Origin: Gammaproteobacteria bacterium
GTDB taxonomy: Bacteria > Pseudomonadota > Gammaproteobacteria > Chromatiales > Chromatiaceae
DNA: 9,089 bases
Assembly (NCBI GenBank): GCA_015231665.1
Contig: JADGBD010000068.1
Span: forward strand, 1 to 9,089
Direction: 5' to 3'
The translations under genes and the position numbers were made by a program. Below, piece by piece: positions 1 to 6,292 of the stretch (the first letter of the stretch is position 1; the number at the start of each line of letters is the position of its first letter). The notes beneath the pieces were generated by a model. That model saw nothing but the letters and a program-made list of their open reading frames with translations, searched no databases and had not been told where the DNA came from.

Positions 1-25
1 ACGCAGAGAAGAGCGGAGATCGCGG
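1..25. repeat. Left arm of CGCAGAG-type repeat unit
   Basis: The window opens with CGCAGAG followed by degenerate copies (GAGCGGAG, ATCGCGG). Read as the reverse complement these match the CTCTGCG units at 142-178, so 1-25 and 142-178 look like inverted arms of one unit. The unit may continue to the left of the window. The same arm arrangement is seen at 6085-6240 and 9008-9089. Confidence 0.45.
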
Positions 26-65
26 ATTTGAATGGAGTTTGGGAGTGCGGGTGGGTCGCTTGAAC

Positions 66-78
66 TGGCACGGTGCCA
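66..78. other. Perfect 6+1+6 palindrome
   Basis: TGGCAC and GTGCCA are exact inverted repeats around one central G. The sequence could be a protein-binding site or part of the repeat unit around it. It resembles the -24 half of a sigma-54 promoter, but no matching -12 element follows, so no function is assigned. Confidence 0.35.
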
Positions 79-86
79 ACAACGCC

Positions 87-113
87 CCCGGATTCCGTTG
101 CACTCAATCCGGG
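87..113. repeat. REP-like hairpin (CCCGGATT / AATCCGGG)
   Basis: An 8-bp perfect stem, CCCGGATT (87-94) with AATCCGGG (106-113), encloses an 11-nt loop and is followed by CTACGG. This layout is typical of the repetitive extragenic palindromes common in gammaproteobacterial genomes, where an ATCCGGGCTACG tail recurs. It sits between the two arms of the CGCAGAG-type unit. Its multi-copy status cannot be checked from one window. Confidence 0.6.
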
Positions 114-141
114 CTACGGACTGCGATATAAAAAAATCACC

Positions 142-178
142 CTCTGCGTGCTCTGCGCTTCTTTGCGCTCTCTGCGTC
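142..178. repeat. CTCTGCG array, four ~9-bp units
   Basis: Four imperfect tandem units: CTCTGCGTG, CTCTGCGCTT, CTTTGCGCT, CTCTGCGTC, followed by a T-run. By hand alignment, 33 of 37 positions match the reverse complement of 9008-9044, including the distinctive 10-nt second and CTTTGCG third units. The flanks also match (A-rich on one side, C plus T-run on the other). This is therefore a dispersed intergenic repeat and not chance low complexity. No coding potential is assigned, although an open frame runs through it. Confidence 0.7.
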
Positions 179-226
179 CTTTTTTTTGTTCACCACTTCA
201 CGGCTCAGGCACTCAGGAGCGCGGCC

Positions 227-493
227 ATGCACTCAGACAATCGCAGTTTCCGCCACGAATCCCTGCAGGATGTGGAGGGCATCGAGGCCATACTTCAGGC
301 CCTCAGCCAGGGCTTGGCCAAGCATCGCCTGAGCTTTGCCGATGAGGAGGGCGAGATTCACCTCGAACCCCAGGGCCTGCTCAATCTCAAGCTCAGCGCC
401 AGCAAGGAGGAAGGCCGCCAGCGTCTGAGCCTGCGCATCAGCTGGCAGGTGGACGAGGCCGAGAAGGCGCGCAAGCATCTGAAGATCAAGTGA
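227..493 (+). CDS. amphi-Trp domain-containing small protein
   Basis: An 88-residue soluble protein. It begins with the hallmark FRHESLQD (residues 8-15), then a helix (IEAILQALSQGLAKHRL), a strand pair around GEIHLEPQGLLNLKLSA (about 43-59), and a closing strand LSLRISWQV with the conserved Trp at 73. This matches the small amphi-Trp domain family in length and motif order. The family has no established biochemical role; members are short proteins, often stand-alone. The open frame continues upstream to 32, but that part only translates repeat DNA. The ATG at 227 is chosen because AGGAG (215-219) lies 7 nt before it and the family motif starts right after. It is separated from the next operon by 158 nt containing a probable promoter, so it is likely a separate unit. 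The charged C-terminus (EAEKARKHLKIK) is unremarkable. Confidence 0.85.
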   Translation: MHSDNRSFRHESLQDVEGIEAILQALSQGLAKHRLSFADEEGEIHLEPQGLLNLKLSASKEEGRQRLSLRISWQVDEAEKARKHLKIK

Positions 494-515
494 GGCCTAA
501 GGCTCATGGAGCGGG

Positions 516-543
516 CAGCGGCACGCATTGAAGCTGGCCGCTG
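516..543 (+). terminator. Possible terminator hairpin after the amphi-Trp gene
   Basis: CAGCGGC (516-522) pairs perfectly with GCCGCTG (537-543) across a 14-nt loop, 23 nt after the stop codon. No U-run follows, so it is not a good intrinsic terminator. It may aid factor-dependent termination or simply protect the 3' end. Confidence 0.25.
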
Positions 544-557
544 GAAGCTCCCAAAAG

Positions 558-587
558 CTGACAGCAATCCGGTCGGTCTGATACATT
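558..587 (+). promoter_or_regulatory. Candidate sigma-70 promoter for the stressosome operon
   Basis: CTGACA (558-563; 5 of 6 to TTGACA) is followed after 18 nt by TACATT (582-587; 4 of 6 to TATAAT), which has an extended -10 TG at 579-580. This would give a leader of about 58 nt before the rsbR start at 652. The AT-rich stretch differs from the GC-rich surroundings. There is no experimental support. Confidence 0.4.
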
Positions 588-651
588 GAATTTCTTTCCC
601 CTATCCACCCAATCATCCTTTCACAGATTCACTCACTGAACAGGTACGCAG

Positions 652-1869
652 ATGCAAAAGGAAAACAAGGCAGAAGGCCGGACTTTGGTTGAGGCCATCC
701 AGCAGTTCACTGGATTCATGGAATTTGACGCCGAGGGCAAGGTGCTCAACGCCAATCCGCTGATGCTGCAAAGCCTGGGCTATGAGCTGGAGCAGGTGCT
801 GGCCAAGGATCACGGCTTTTTCGTCGATCCCAGCCAGGCCGCCGATGCCAACGAGTTCTGGGAGCGCCTGCAGCGCGGCGAGGCCGTCAGCGGCGAGTTT
901 CTGCGCGTCGGCAGCCAGGGCCGCAAGGTCTGGCTGCAGGCCAGCTACACCCCGGTGATGGGCAACGACGCCAAGCTGCACAAGCTGATCCTGCTGGCCA
1001 ACGACATTACCGAGGGCAAGAACCGCGCGGCGAACAGCAACGGCATCATCGCCGCCATCGAAAAATCCATGGCCCTGGTCGAATTTGGCCTGGATGGCAC
1101 CATCATCCGCGCCAACAGCCTGTTTCTCGAACGCATGGGCTACACCGAGGAAGAGCTCAAGGGCAAGCACCACCGCATCTTTGTTGACCCCAGCTATGCC
1201 AACTCCGAGGCCTATAGCCGCTTCTGGAGCGAGCTGGCCCTGGGGCGGGCCAATCGCGGCCGCTTCGAGCGCTTCAGCAAGTCCGGTGATTCGGTCTGGC
1301 TGGAGGCCACCTATTCGCCCATCTTCGACCCCAGCGGCAAGCCGGTAAAGGTGATCAAGTTCGCCTACGACATCAGCTCCCAGGTGGAGCAGAGCGAGGC
1401 CCTGGAGCAGGCCCTGGCGGAGACGCGCGAGGCCGATCGCCAGCGCCGCGAGCTGGACCGGGCGGTGCAGGAGATGTCTACCCCGGTGACGCCGATCTGG
1501 GAGGGCATACTGCTGCTGCCCCTGGTGGGGGTGCTGGATTCCATGCGCACCTCGGACATCATGAACAAGTCCCTGGCGATGATCGCCGAGACCCGCGCCA
1601 AGGTTTTTGTATTGGATATCAGCGGCGTGGCCACGGTGGATACGGCGGTGGCGAATCAGCTGATCAAGATCACCAAGGCCACCCGTCTGATGGGTTGTGA
1701 TGCGATCATCTCCGGCCTGTCGCCGGCGATTGCCCGCACCATCGTCGAGCTGGGGGTGAATGTGGATGAAATCCGCACCACCGCGACCCTGCGGGATGCC
1801 TTTGAATCGGCCCTGCTGATGGTGGGCGAGACCATCGGCAGCAAGGGCGCCGACGCCCAAGCCGGCTGA
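652..1869 (+). CDS. rsbR: RsbR-type stressosome sensor/scaffold (PAS-PAS-STAS)
   Basis: A 405-residue cytoplasmic protein. Two PAS domains, about 12-122 and 133-245, resemble each other (FVDPS, then a conserved FW, then VWLQASYTPV or VWLEATYSPI, ending NDIT or YDIS), so they look duplicated. A charged helix (246-276) links them to a STAS domain (about 280-392). The STAS carries both RsbR phosphorylation threonines: Thr331 in DISGVATVDTAVANQ (Bacillus Thr171) and Thr363 in ARTIVELGV (Thr205). In the known system RsbR and RsbS build the stressosome, RsbR's N-terminus senses the signal, and RsbT phosphorylates the STAS. Here PAS domains replace the globin-like sensor of Bacillus RsbR; ligand unknown. 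There are no membrane segments. A weak AGG lies 7 nt before the ATG. It is the first gene of the operon, 20 nt before rsbS. Confidence 0.9.
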   Translation: MQKENKAEGRTLVEAIQQFTGFMEFDAEGKVLNANPLMLQSLGYELEQVLAKDHGFFVDPSQAADANEFWERLQRGEAVSGEFLRVGSQGRKVWLQASYTPVMGNDAKLHKLILLANDITEGKNRAANSNGIIAAIEKSMALVEFGLDGTIIRANSLFLERMGYTEEELKGKHHRIFVDPSYANSEAYSRFWSELALGRANRGRFERFSKSGDSVWLEATYSPIFDPSGKPVKVIKFAYDISSQVEQSEALEQALAETREADRQRRELDRAVQEMSTPVTPIWEGILLLPLVGVLDSMRTSDIMNKSLAMIAETRAKVFVLDISGVATVDTAVANQLIKITKATRLMGCDAIISGLSPAIARTIVELGVNVDEIRTTATLRDAFESALLMVGETIGSKGADAQAG

Positions 1870-1889
1870 GGCAGCCAAGCGGCAGGCCC

Positions 1890-2249
1890 ATGCAACACTG
1901 GAATGCGACTCTGGCGATCACCCGCATCCGCGGGGTGCTGGTGGTGACCCTGCCGCCGGACCTGGCCCAGCACGGGCTGGACGCCCTGCGCCAGGCGGTG
2001 CTGGAGCGTATCGCCGAGGAACGCATCCGCGCGGTGGTGCTGGATTTCTCCGCGGTGGATGTGATCAGCGCCGAGGAATTCAGGCGCGTGCGCGGCTTTC
2101 TCCAGGCGATTCGACTGATGGGTGCCGATGTCGCCATCGTCAGCCTGTCCGCCGGGGTGGTGCTCTACCTCACCGAGATCCAGGCGGACACCGCCGGACT
2201 GCGCTTCTTCTTTGGCCTGGATGAGGCCCTGCAGCATTTCAGCCAATGA
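1890..2249 (+). CDS. rsbS: RsbS-type single STAS-domain stressosome protein
   Basis: A 119-residue stand-alone STAS domain. VVLDFSAVDVISAEEF (49-64) places Ser60 at the position phosphorylated by RsbT in Bacillus RsbS (Ser59, in an IDS motif). QAIRLMGADVAIVSLSAGVVLYL (72-94) follows the STAS fold order and the RLMGA motif of RsbS. RsbS is the minimal core subunit that binds RsbT; its phosphorylation frees the kinase. The second half diverges from the classical PAVAVTLIELGI pattern: LSAGVVLYLTEIQ has no Thr or Ser where RsbR has Thr363, as expected for RsbS. It lies 20 nt after rsbR and 7 nt before the kinase-phosphatase gene, so it is co-transcribed. The ribosome binding site is weak (GGCAGG). 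An RsbV-type anti-antisigma role is less likely given the rsbR-rsbS-rsbT order. Confidence 0.87.
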   Translation: MQHWNATLAITRIRGVLVVTLPPDLAQHGLDALRQAVLERIAEERIRAVVLDFSAVDVISAEEFRRVRGFLQAIRLMGADVAIVSLSAGVVLYLTEIQADTAGLRFFFGLDEALQHFSQ

Positions 2250-2256
2250 GGTGGCG

Positions 2257-3309
2257 ATGAACGCCCAGCAGCCCATCCAGCCCGCCAGCATTCGCTTCAA
2301 GCTCGACGGCATGGCCAGCCTGCACTCGGCGGTGGCGATGACGCGCAACCTCGCCTTTCTCCAAGACCTGGGGCTGGAGGAGCGGGTGCTGATCTCCACT
2401 GTGGTCTCGGAGTTGGGCACCAACATCATCAAGTTTGCCGGCAAGGGCGAGCTCAAGCTGACGCGGACCCTGGATCAGGGGCACGATGCGGTGGAGATCG
2501 TCGCCGAAGACCGCGGCAGCGGCATCCGCGATGTGGAGCAGGCGATGCAGGAGGGCTTCAGCACCGCCGGCACCCTCGGCCTGGGGCTGACCGCGGTGCG
2601 CCGGATCATGTCGCGGATGCAGATTGAAACCGGCGAGCGCCGCGGCACCAAGGTGGTAGCGGTGAAATGGCTCGACGGCCAGCCCCGATCGGGCCAATTC
2701 AGCTCCACCCGCCTGCAGGGCAGCGGCCTGCTCCAGCTGGAATACGCCCATCGGCTGCGGCCCTATCCGGGGGAGACCCGCAGCGGCGATAGCCTGGTGA
2801 TCCAGCCCCTGGCCACCGGCCTGCTGTGCGGCGTCATCGATGTCTCCGGCCATGGCCCCGAGGCGGCGGACCTGGCCGATGAATTGGCGCAGGTGGTGAC
2901 CCAGGCGGAAACCGACGACCTGGAAGAACTGCTCAAGCTGCTGCACGAGCGCTCTCGCGGCACCCGCGGTGCCGCTGCCGGGCTGGCGGTGATCAACCGC
3001 GCCAGCGGCCGGCTGACCTTTGCCGGGCTGGGCAATGTGCATATCCGCGTGCTCGGCGCGAACAAGTGGCGCGGGGTCAGCCGTGACGGCATCCTCGGTG
3101 AGCGCATGCGTCATTTCCTGCCCCAGTCCGTCGCCCTGGCCTCCGGCGACCTGGTGGTCATGGCCTCCGATGGCATCTCCGAAAGCAGCCGCTCCAGCAG
3201 CCTGGTGCGCGGCAGCAGCCTGAGCGCCACCGAGCTGTGTGAGCGGCTGCTGGAGGAATCCGGCAAGCGCACCGATGACGCCTCCTGCGTGGTGGTCAAA
3301 TGCCTCTGA
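2257..3309 (+). CDS. RsbT-RsbX fusion: switch kinase plus SpoIIE/PP2C-type phosphatase
   Basis: 350 residues carrying two activities that are separate proteins in Bacillus. Residues 10-141 are an RsbT-like GHKL Ser/Thr kinase: N-box [14 protein letters not shown] (51-64; Glu52, Asn56), G1 EDRGSGI (84-90), G2 [14 protein letters not shown] (103-116), then [10 protein letters not shown]. Residues about 155-350 are an RsbX/SpoIIE-type PP2C phosphatase with the metal aspartates in place: GDSL (Asp178), VIDVSGHG (Asp195), MASDGIS (Asp304), TDDAS (Asp340/341). The kinase should phosphorylate RsbR and RsbS and the phosphatase should reverse this. The ATG at 2257 is preferred because GAGG (2248-2251) lies 5 nt upstream; an in-frame GTG at 2251 is possible. 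The open frame back to 2122 overlaps rsbS and is not used. The alternative name is ATP-binding SpoIIE-family phosphatase. No separate rsbT is present, which supports real kinase function in the N-terminus. Confidence 0.88.
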   Translation: MNAQQPIQPASIRFKLDGMASLHSAVAMTRNLAFLQDLGLEERVLISTVVSELGTNIIKFAGKGELKLTRTLDQGHDAVEIVAEDRGSGIRDVEQAMQEGFSTAGTLGLGLTAVRRIMSRMQIETGERRGTKVVAVKWLDGQPRSGQFSSTRLQGSGLLQLEYAHRLRPYPGETRSGDSLVIQPLATGLLCGVIDVSGHGPEAADLADELAQVVTQAETDDLEELLKLLHERSRGTRGAAAGLAVINRASGRLTFAGLGNVHIRVLGANKWRGVSRDGILGERMRHFLPQSVALASGDLVVMASDGISESSRSSSLVRGSSLSATELCERLLEESGKRTDDASCVVVKCL

Positions 3310-6017
3310 TGGAGCCCCTCGGCAGGATCAATCTGGCCCAGGAGCAAGCTTGCCTGGAGTTCCGGCGCAAGCTGATCGATGCCCTGCGGCCCCTGCAGTC
3401 GCCCCTGGAATTGAGCCCCCGCGCCGCCTGGGTCACAGATTGCTGTCTGGCGCTGATCCCGGCAGGGCCGCTGCAGCTGGACCTGGCGCTGGAGATGGGC
3501 AGCGCGCCGGCGCTGATCCTCGGCTTCGAGACCGCCAGCTCAGAGCGCCCGCCGGCCTGCCCGGCGGTGGTCGGTAGCCTGCAGTCCTTCGCCGCTGCCA
3601 GCGGCCGTCGCCGCTGGCAGTTGCGCTGGCCGCTGCATGGCGATGGCCAGCTTGATGAGCAACTGGACCGGCTGAAACAGCTGTTCGGCCAAAAGAGCCG
3701 GGAGGAGCTGTTTGCCGAGATGGAGGCGATCAACGAGCAACTGCTCCAGGCCAAGGACGCGGCAGAGGAGGCGACTCAGGCCAAGTCCGCCTTCCTCGCC
3801 AACATGAGCCACGAAATCCGCACGCCGATGAATGCCATCATCGGTATGTCCCATCTGGCCCTGCAGACCAGCCTCGACGACAAGCAGCGCAACTACATCG
3901 GCAAGGTCCATCGCTCGGCGGAGAATCTGCTCGGCATCATCAATGACATCCTCGATTTCTCCAAGATCGAGGCGGGCAAGCTGGGCATGGAGGAGACCGA
4001 CTTCCATCTGGAGGACGTGATGGACAACCTCGCCAACCTGGTGGGGCTCAAGGCGGAGGAAAAGGGGGTGGAGCTGCTGTTCAACCTGGACCCGCGGATT
4101 CCCTCGGCGCTGGTGGGCGATCCCCTGCGGCTGGGGCAAATCCTGATCAACCTGGGCAACAATGCGGTCAAATTCACCGATCGCGGCGAGATCATCGTCC
4201 GCGCCGATCTGGTGCAGCAGGACGAACTGGGTGTCGAGCTGCATTTCTGCGTGCGCGATTCCGGCATCGGCATGAGCCCGGGTCAGCGCGACAAGCTGTT
4301 CCAGTCCTTCAGCCAGGCGGATACCTCGACCACCGGCACCGGCCTGGGCCTGGCGATCTCGAAGAAGCTGGTGGAGATGATGGGCGGGCGCATCTGGGTG
4401 GACAGCGGCGAGGGTGAGGGCTCGCGGTTTCATTTTCATGCCCGCTTTGGTGTGCAGAGTCATCCACAGGAGCGGCGCCGCTTCGATGCCGCCGCCCTCA
4501 AGGGGGTGCGCGCCCTGGCGGTGGACGACAACAGCTTTGCCCTGGAGATCATGGTCGGCATGGGCCTGACCCTGGGGATGCAGATGGATGCCAGCGGCGA
4601 GAGCCCTCAAGCCCTGGAGATGATCGCCCGCGCCGAGCGCGCCGGCAATCCCTACGACCTGCTCCTGATCGACTGGAAAATGCCCCAGCTGGACGGGCTC
4701 GAAACCCTCAGGCAGCTCAACGGTCTCGGCCTGGCACAGCCGCCCCGGGCGATCATAGTCACCGGCTACGGCCGCGATGAGCTGCTCAGCCAGGCGGAGC
4801 TGAGCGGCATCCCTCTCGGCGGTGCCCTGACCAAGCCGGTGGGCCTCTCGGCCCTGCTCCAGGCCAGCTGCGAGGCCCTCAATCGGGGTATCCAGCGCAC
4901 CCCGGCACAATCCCGTGCCGATGCCACAGCTCATGCCATGGCCAATCTGCAGGGCGCGCGCGTGCTCCTGGTGGAGGATAACGAGATCAATCAGGAGCTG
5001 ACGGTGGAGCTGCTCAGCCAGGCTGGAATGCAGGTGGTGCTGGCCAACAACGGTCAGGAGGCACTGGATCGGCTGGCCGAGGACAGCGACTTTGACGGCG
5101 TGCTCATGGACTGCCAGATGCCGGTGATGGACGGCTACACCGCCACCGCCCGCATCCGCCAGCAGCCTCATCTGGAGGCCCTGCCGGTGATCGCCATGAC
5201 CGCCAACGCCATGGCCGGAGATCGGGAGAAGGTGCTGGACGCAGGGATGTGTGATCACATTGCCAAGCCGCTGAATGTGGCCGAGATGTTCGCCACCCTC
5301 GGGCGCTGGATCAGTCCCGCCAAGCGCTTGCCGCGAGCCCAGCCCGAGCCTGAATCTGAGTCTGGATCTGAACCAGGGCCAGAACCAGAATCCGCTATCG
5401 AGGCCGCAGACCATGGCTTGCCGCCCTTGCCGGGCATCGACATCCGCGCCGGGCTGGCGGTGACCATAGGTAACCTGGCCTTTTATCGCAAGCTGCTGCG
5501 TCAGTTCCGCAACAGCACGAGCGACTTCGCCGGCCAGTTCGCCCGTGCCCAGGCCGATGCCGACCCCGAGGCCGCCACCCGGTTGGCGCACAACCTCAAG
5601 GGCACCGCCGGCAATCTGGGGGCGCGCCAGTTGCAGCAGGCCGCTGCCGAGCTGGAGCACGCCTGCCGCAGGGCCGATCCGCAGGAGCCAATGCAACAGC
5701 GGCTGGCAGCGGTCATCGCCGAGCTGGAGCTGGTGCTGGGCGGGATTGCCGAGCTGGCCGATGAACCGCCGGCGGCCGCGGCGGTGGCCCACCTGCGCAG
5801 TGCCGATGGCCTGCTGGAGCGGCTGCGCCGACTGCTGCAGCAAAGCGATTACGATGCCTGCGCCCTGGTGGATGAGCTGCAGCAGATCGTCGCCGATACC
5901 CCTCTGGCCCGGCAGATGGAGCGGGTGGCCCTGGCGGTGGACAACTTCGATTTTGCCGAGGCCCTGGAGATGCTGCCGAAAAAGCTCAGCCTGCCGGCTG
6001 AACCCAGGGGCCGTTGA
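3300..6017 (+). CDS. Soluble hybrid histidine kinase (HisKA-HATPase-REC-REC-Hpt), likely stressosome output
   Basis: 905 residues without membrane segments. Order: N-terminal domain (1-115); coiled coil (118-162); HisKA with His171 in [13 protein letters not shown]; HATPase (268-384) with N-box Asn288, G1 DSGIGM (320-325), F-box LFQSFSQAD and G2 GTGLGL (346-351); first receiver (402-525: Asp409/410, Asp458, Lys512); second receiver (552-670: Glu559/Asp560, Asp604, Lys656); Glu/Pro/Ser linker (682-698); Hpt with His764 in [12 protein letters not shown]; helical tail (830-895). All phosphotransfer residues are present, so a His-Asp-His relay to an outside regulator is expected. The N-terminus is not a known sensor; it resembles an RsbT-type fold lacking the N-box and G-boxes (inference). 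The ATG at 3300 overlaps the preceding gene by 10 nt. A second ATG at 3309 forms a TGATG coupling junction and is equally possible. No clear Shine-Dalgarno is visible. Coupling to rsbT-rsbX suggests it is the module's output. Confidence 0.9.
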   Translation: MPLMEPLGRINLAQEQACLEFRRKLIDALRPLQSPLELSPRAAWVTDCCLALIPAGPLQLDLALEMGSAPALILGFETASSERPPACPAVVGSLQSFAAASGRRRWQLRWPLHGDGQLDEQLDRLKQLFGQKSREELFAEMEAINEQLLQAKDAAEEATQAKSAFLANMSHEIRTPMNAIIGMSHLALQTSLDDKQRNYIGKVHRSAENLLGIINDILDFSKIEAGKLGMEETDFHLEDVMDNLANLVGLKAEEKGVELLFNLDPRIPSALVGDPLRLGQILINLGNNAVKFTDRGEIIVRADLVQQDELGVELHFCVRDSGIGMSPGQRDKLFQSFSQADTSTTGTGLGLAISKKLVEMMGGRIWVDSGEGEGSRFHFHARFGVQSHPQERRRFDAAALKGVRALAVDDNSFALEIMVGMGLTLGMQMDASGESPQALEMIARAERAGNPYDLLLIDWKMPQLDGLETLRQLNGLGLAQPPRAIIVTGYGRDELLSQAELSGIPLGGALTKPVGLSALLQASCEALNRGIQRTPAQSRADATAHAMANLQGARVLLVEDNEINQELTVELLSQAGMQVVLANNGQEALDRLAEDSDFDGVLMDCQMPVMDGYTATARIRQQPHLEALPVIAMTANAMAGDREKVLDAGMCDHIAKPLNVAEMFATLGRWISPAKRLPRAQPEPESESGSEPGPEPESAIEAADHGLPPLPGIDIRAGLAVTIGNLAFYRKLLRQFRNSTSDFAGQFARAQADADPEAATRLAHNLKGTAGNLGARQLQQAAAELEHACRRADPQEPMQQRLAAVIAELELVLGGIAELADEPPAAAAVAHLRSADGLLERLRRLLQQSDYDACALVDELQQIVADTPLARQMERVALAVDNFDFAEALEMLPKKLSLPAEPRGR
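5343..5393 (+). repeat. Glu/Pro/Ser low-complexity linker repeat in the hybrid kinase
   Basis: Codons for residues 682-698 alternate Glu with Pro, Ser or Gly. Base use changes locally (GAA, TCT and CCA codons inside a gene that otherwise prefers GAG, AGC and CCG), giving near-tandem 6-bp units such as CCAGAA and TCTGAG. It encodes a flexible acidic tether between the second receiver and the Hpt. Such tracts are prone to replication slippage in multiples of six bases, which would change linker length without a frameshift. Confidence 0.6.
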
Positions 6018-6084
6018 GGGGTCATAGGCGCCGGGGTTGAACTCAAATCGCCGCTGCCCCATTTGAACAGCTAAAGTGCATTTA

Positions 6085-6240
6085 GCCACGGAGCCCACAG
6101 AGAGAAGTCGATCTGTTGCAGCAGGGTAACTCTTGCCCCTCTCCCCAACCCCTCTCCCCGAGGGGGCGAGGGGCTTAACGGCACGAGTGGTTAACTTTGA
6201 GATTCGATTGAAACCTCTGCGATCTCTGTGACTCTGTGGC
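6085..6240. repeat. MITE-like inverted-repeat unit (CACAGAG-type arms)
   Basis: GCCACGGAGCCCACAGAGA (6085-6103) and the reverse complement of 6214-6240 (beginning GCCACAGAGTCACAGAGA) form imperfect terminal inverted repeats of about 19 bp around a 156-bp unit. The right arm contains CTCTGCGATCTCTG, also found at 9073-9086, which ties it to the other repeats in this window. There is no open frame of note inside and no clear target-site duplication was found. It fills most of the 275-nt gap between the hybrid kinase and htpX. Mobility is not shown. Confidence 0.5.
6135..6174. repeat. GC-rich hairpin (GCCCCTC / GAGGGGC) at the centre of the unit
   Basis: GCCCCTC (6135-6141) pairs exactly with GAGGGGC (6168-6174), and an inner CCCCTC / GAGGGG pairing is also possible. 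The CTCCCCAACCCCTCTCC motif belongs to a hairpin type seen in many bacterial intergenic regions. It lies about 120 nt after the kinase stop and could terminate or stabilise transcripts, but no T-run follows, so it is listed as a repeat. Confidence 0.55.
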
Positions 6241-6292
6241 CTGATGCCGAATGTAACTTGAATCCAGTTTTCTTTTACGGAGTGATCCAAAG

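Noticed and set aside
66..82. Sigma-54 promoter (TGGCACG as the -24 element)
   Set aside because: At the required spacing the -12 position reads CAAC and not TTGC. The match is explained by the perfect palindrome at 66-78.
98..132. Sigma-70 promoter using TATAAA at 127-132 for the amphi-Trp gene
   Set aside because: The -10 looks good, but no -35 is present at 16-18 nt; the nearest TTG is about 23 nt away and lies in the REP-like hairpin loop.
142..178. CRISPR array
   Set aside because: The units are about 9 bp, contiguous and without spacers. No cas genes are present.
32..226. N-terminal extension of the amphi-Trp reading frame
   Set aside because: It would translate the REP-like hairpin and CTCTGCG array. 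The ATG at 227 has its own AGGAG and matches the family's length.
613..1878. A 421-codon - strand open frame opposite rsbR
   Set aside because: Low-complexity Ala/Gly/His/Gln-rich translation without motifs, fully covered by the PAS-PAS-STAS gene. It is an antisense shadow.
2239..3114. A 291-codon - strand open frame opposite rsbT-rsbX
   Set aside because: Same antisense effect; the + strand kinase and phosphatase motifs are intact.
6257..6280. Sigma-32 promoter for htpX (CTTGAA at 6257-6262)
   Set aside because: No CCCCAT-like -10 element follows at the right distance, so the heat-shock -35 match alone is not enough.
3540..6290. A 916-codon open frame on the - strand opposite the hybrid kinase
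   Set aside because: It mirrors a gene with complete kinase, receiver and Hpt motifs. Its translation is Gln/His/Gly/Leu-rich with no domain, as expected for the antisense frame of GC-rich coding DNA.
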